DNA of 5,176 nt, taken from NCBI GenBank assembly GCA_028717865.1, contig JAQUMZ010000217.1:1-5176 (forward strand), in the 5' to 3' direction. The notes beneath the pieces are model-generated. The model ran no database searches, had not been told where the DNA came from, and saw nothing but the letters and a program-made list of their open reading frames with translations. Positions 4,997-5,176 of the stretch are shown here, in pieces; the first letter of the stretch is position 1; every line of letters starts with the position of its first letter. Source of the stretch: Elusimicrobiota bacterium. GTDB taxonomy: Bacteria; Elusimicrobiota; Elusimicrobia; UBA1565; UBA9628. Position numbers and translations under genes: made by a program.

Positions 4997-5176
4997 TTAG
5001 TTGCACTTTCGGGCTTTTGTTCCCTTCGCGGCTTTTCGCGCCGACATCATCACTGGTTTGATCCCGCCTGCCCTGAACGATGGGACTGCGTAATTTTTGC
5101 TCCTCCGCATCCAGGCCTTGGCACCGTGCATCAGCAGTTTGTGGAGCTCTTCAATAGGCGACTCGTTTTGAACCTC
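4997..5176 (-). CDS. C-terminal end of an unrecognised basic protein
   Basis: One minus-strand frame is open from the right edge for 59 codons to TAA 4999-4997, while the other two minus frames hit stops early. The peptide opens with an acidic-to-helical stretch (ESPIEELHKLLMHGAKAWMR), passes through YAVPSF and ends in a Lys/Arg/Ala tail (ARKAAKGTKARKCN) that could bind nucleic acid. I do not recognise the family. Base composition is intermediate, like the ATPase gene and unlike the GC-rich genes on the left. It converges with the tRNA gene, with 122 bp of AT-richer sequence between them in which I see no gene and no strong terminator. Coding status rests on one open frame of 59 codons and a protein-like sequence, so it is moderate. 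Confidence 0.5.
   Translation of the reverse strand, partial: EVQNESPIEELHKLLMHGAKAWMRRSKNYAVPSFRAGGIKPVMMSARKAAKGTKARKCN

Noticed and set aside
4961..5060. ACTGGTTTG direct repeat at 4961-4969 and 5052-5060
   Set aside because: Nine bases without further flanking identity; one copy is inside the partial coding frame. Likely chance.
1..5176. CRISPR array, insertion sequence ends, integrase or toxin-antitoxin pair
   Set aside because: I found no regularly spaced repeats, no terminal inverted repeats with a transposase, no integrase motifs and no paired small genes.

Overview
The window looks like chromosomal DNA of a high-GC, Gram-negative-type bacterium. It has Sec signal peptides, a lipobox lipoprotein of the glycine-zipper type, and a polytopic glycosyltransferase with C-terminal TPRs. 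This mix is common in Elusimicrobiota, Acidobacteriota and deltaproteobacterial lineages. An Elusimicrobiota-like source is a guess from gene style, not something the sequence proves.

Layout, left to right. (1) Positions 1-335, minus: the N-terminal part of an unrecognised secreted protein that runs off the left edge. (2) 336-489: a non-coding gap with a perfect hairpin, a 12-bp palindrome and a short direct repeat. (3) 490-2504, minus: a two-gene operon of a stand-alone receiver-domain response regulator followed by a GT39/PMT-like membrane glycosyltransferase with TPRs. The glycosyltransferase has no usable ATG, GTG or TTG for its first 164 codons. It most plausibly starts at a CTG that overlaps the regulator's stop codon (CTGA), with a GGAGG 7 nt upstream. 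(4) 2505-2568: a 64-bp divergent promoter region in which both -10 boxes lie 5-6 nt from the start codons, so both transcripts are predicted to be leaderless. (5) 2569-2979, plus: the glycine-zipper lipoprotein. (6) About 2980-3235, minus: gene debris, namely the N-terminus of a Nudix hydrolase and a possible second coding remnant. (7) 3277-4685, plus: an extended -10 promoter, a small palindrome and an intact DUF234-type archaeal-family ATPase, less GC-rich than its left neighbours and probably acquired. (8) 4799-4874, plus: a tRNA-Asp(GUC) gene with a damaged T-arm. (9) 4997-5176, minus: the C-terminal end of an unrecognised basic protein entering from the right edge.

The regulator and glycosyltransferase are probably translated together. 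The lipoprotein shares only the control region with them. The right-hand third (ATPase, tRNA, remnants, unrecognised partial gene, lower GC) reads as an accessory patch inserted beside a tRNA gene. No integrase, transposase, CRISPR array or recognisable defence operon is visible, and nothing here shows convincingly that a wholly new system is present.
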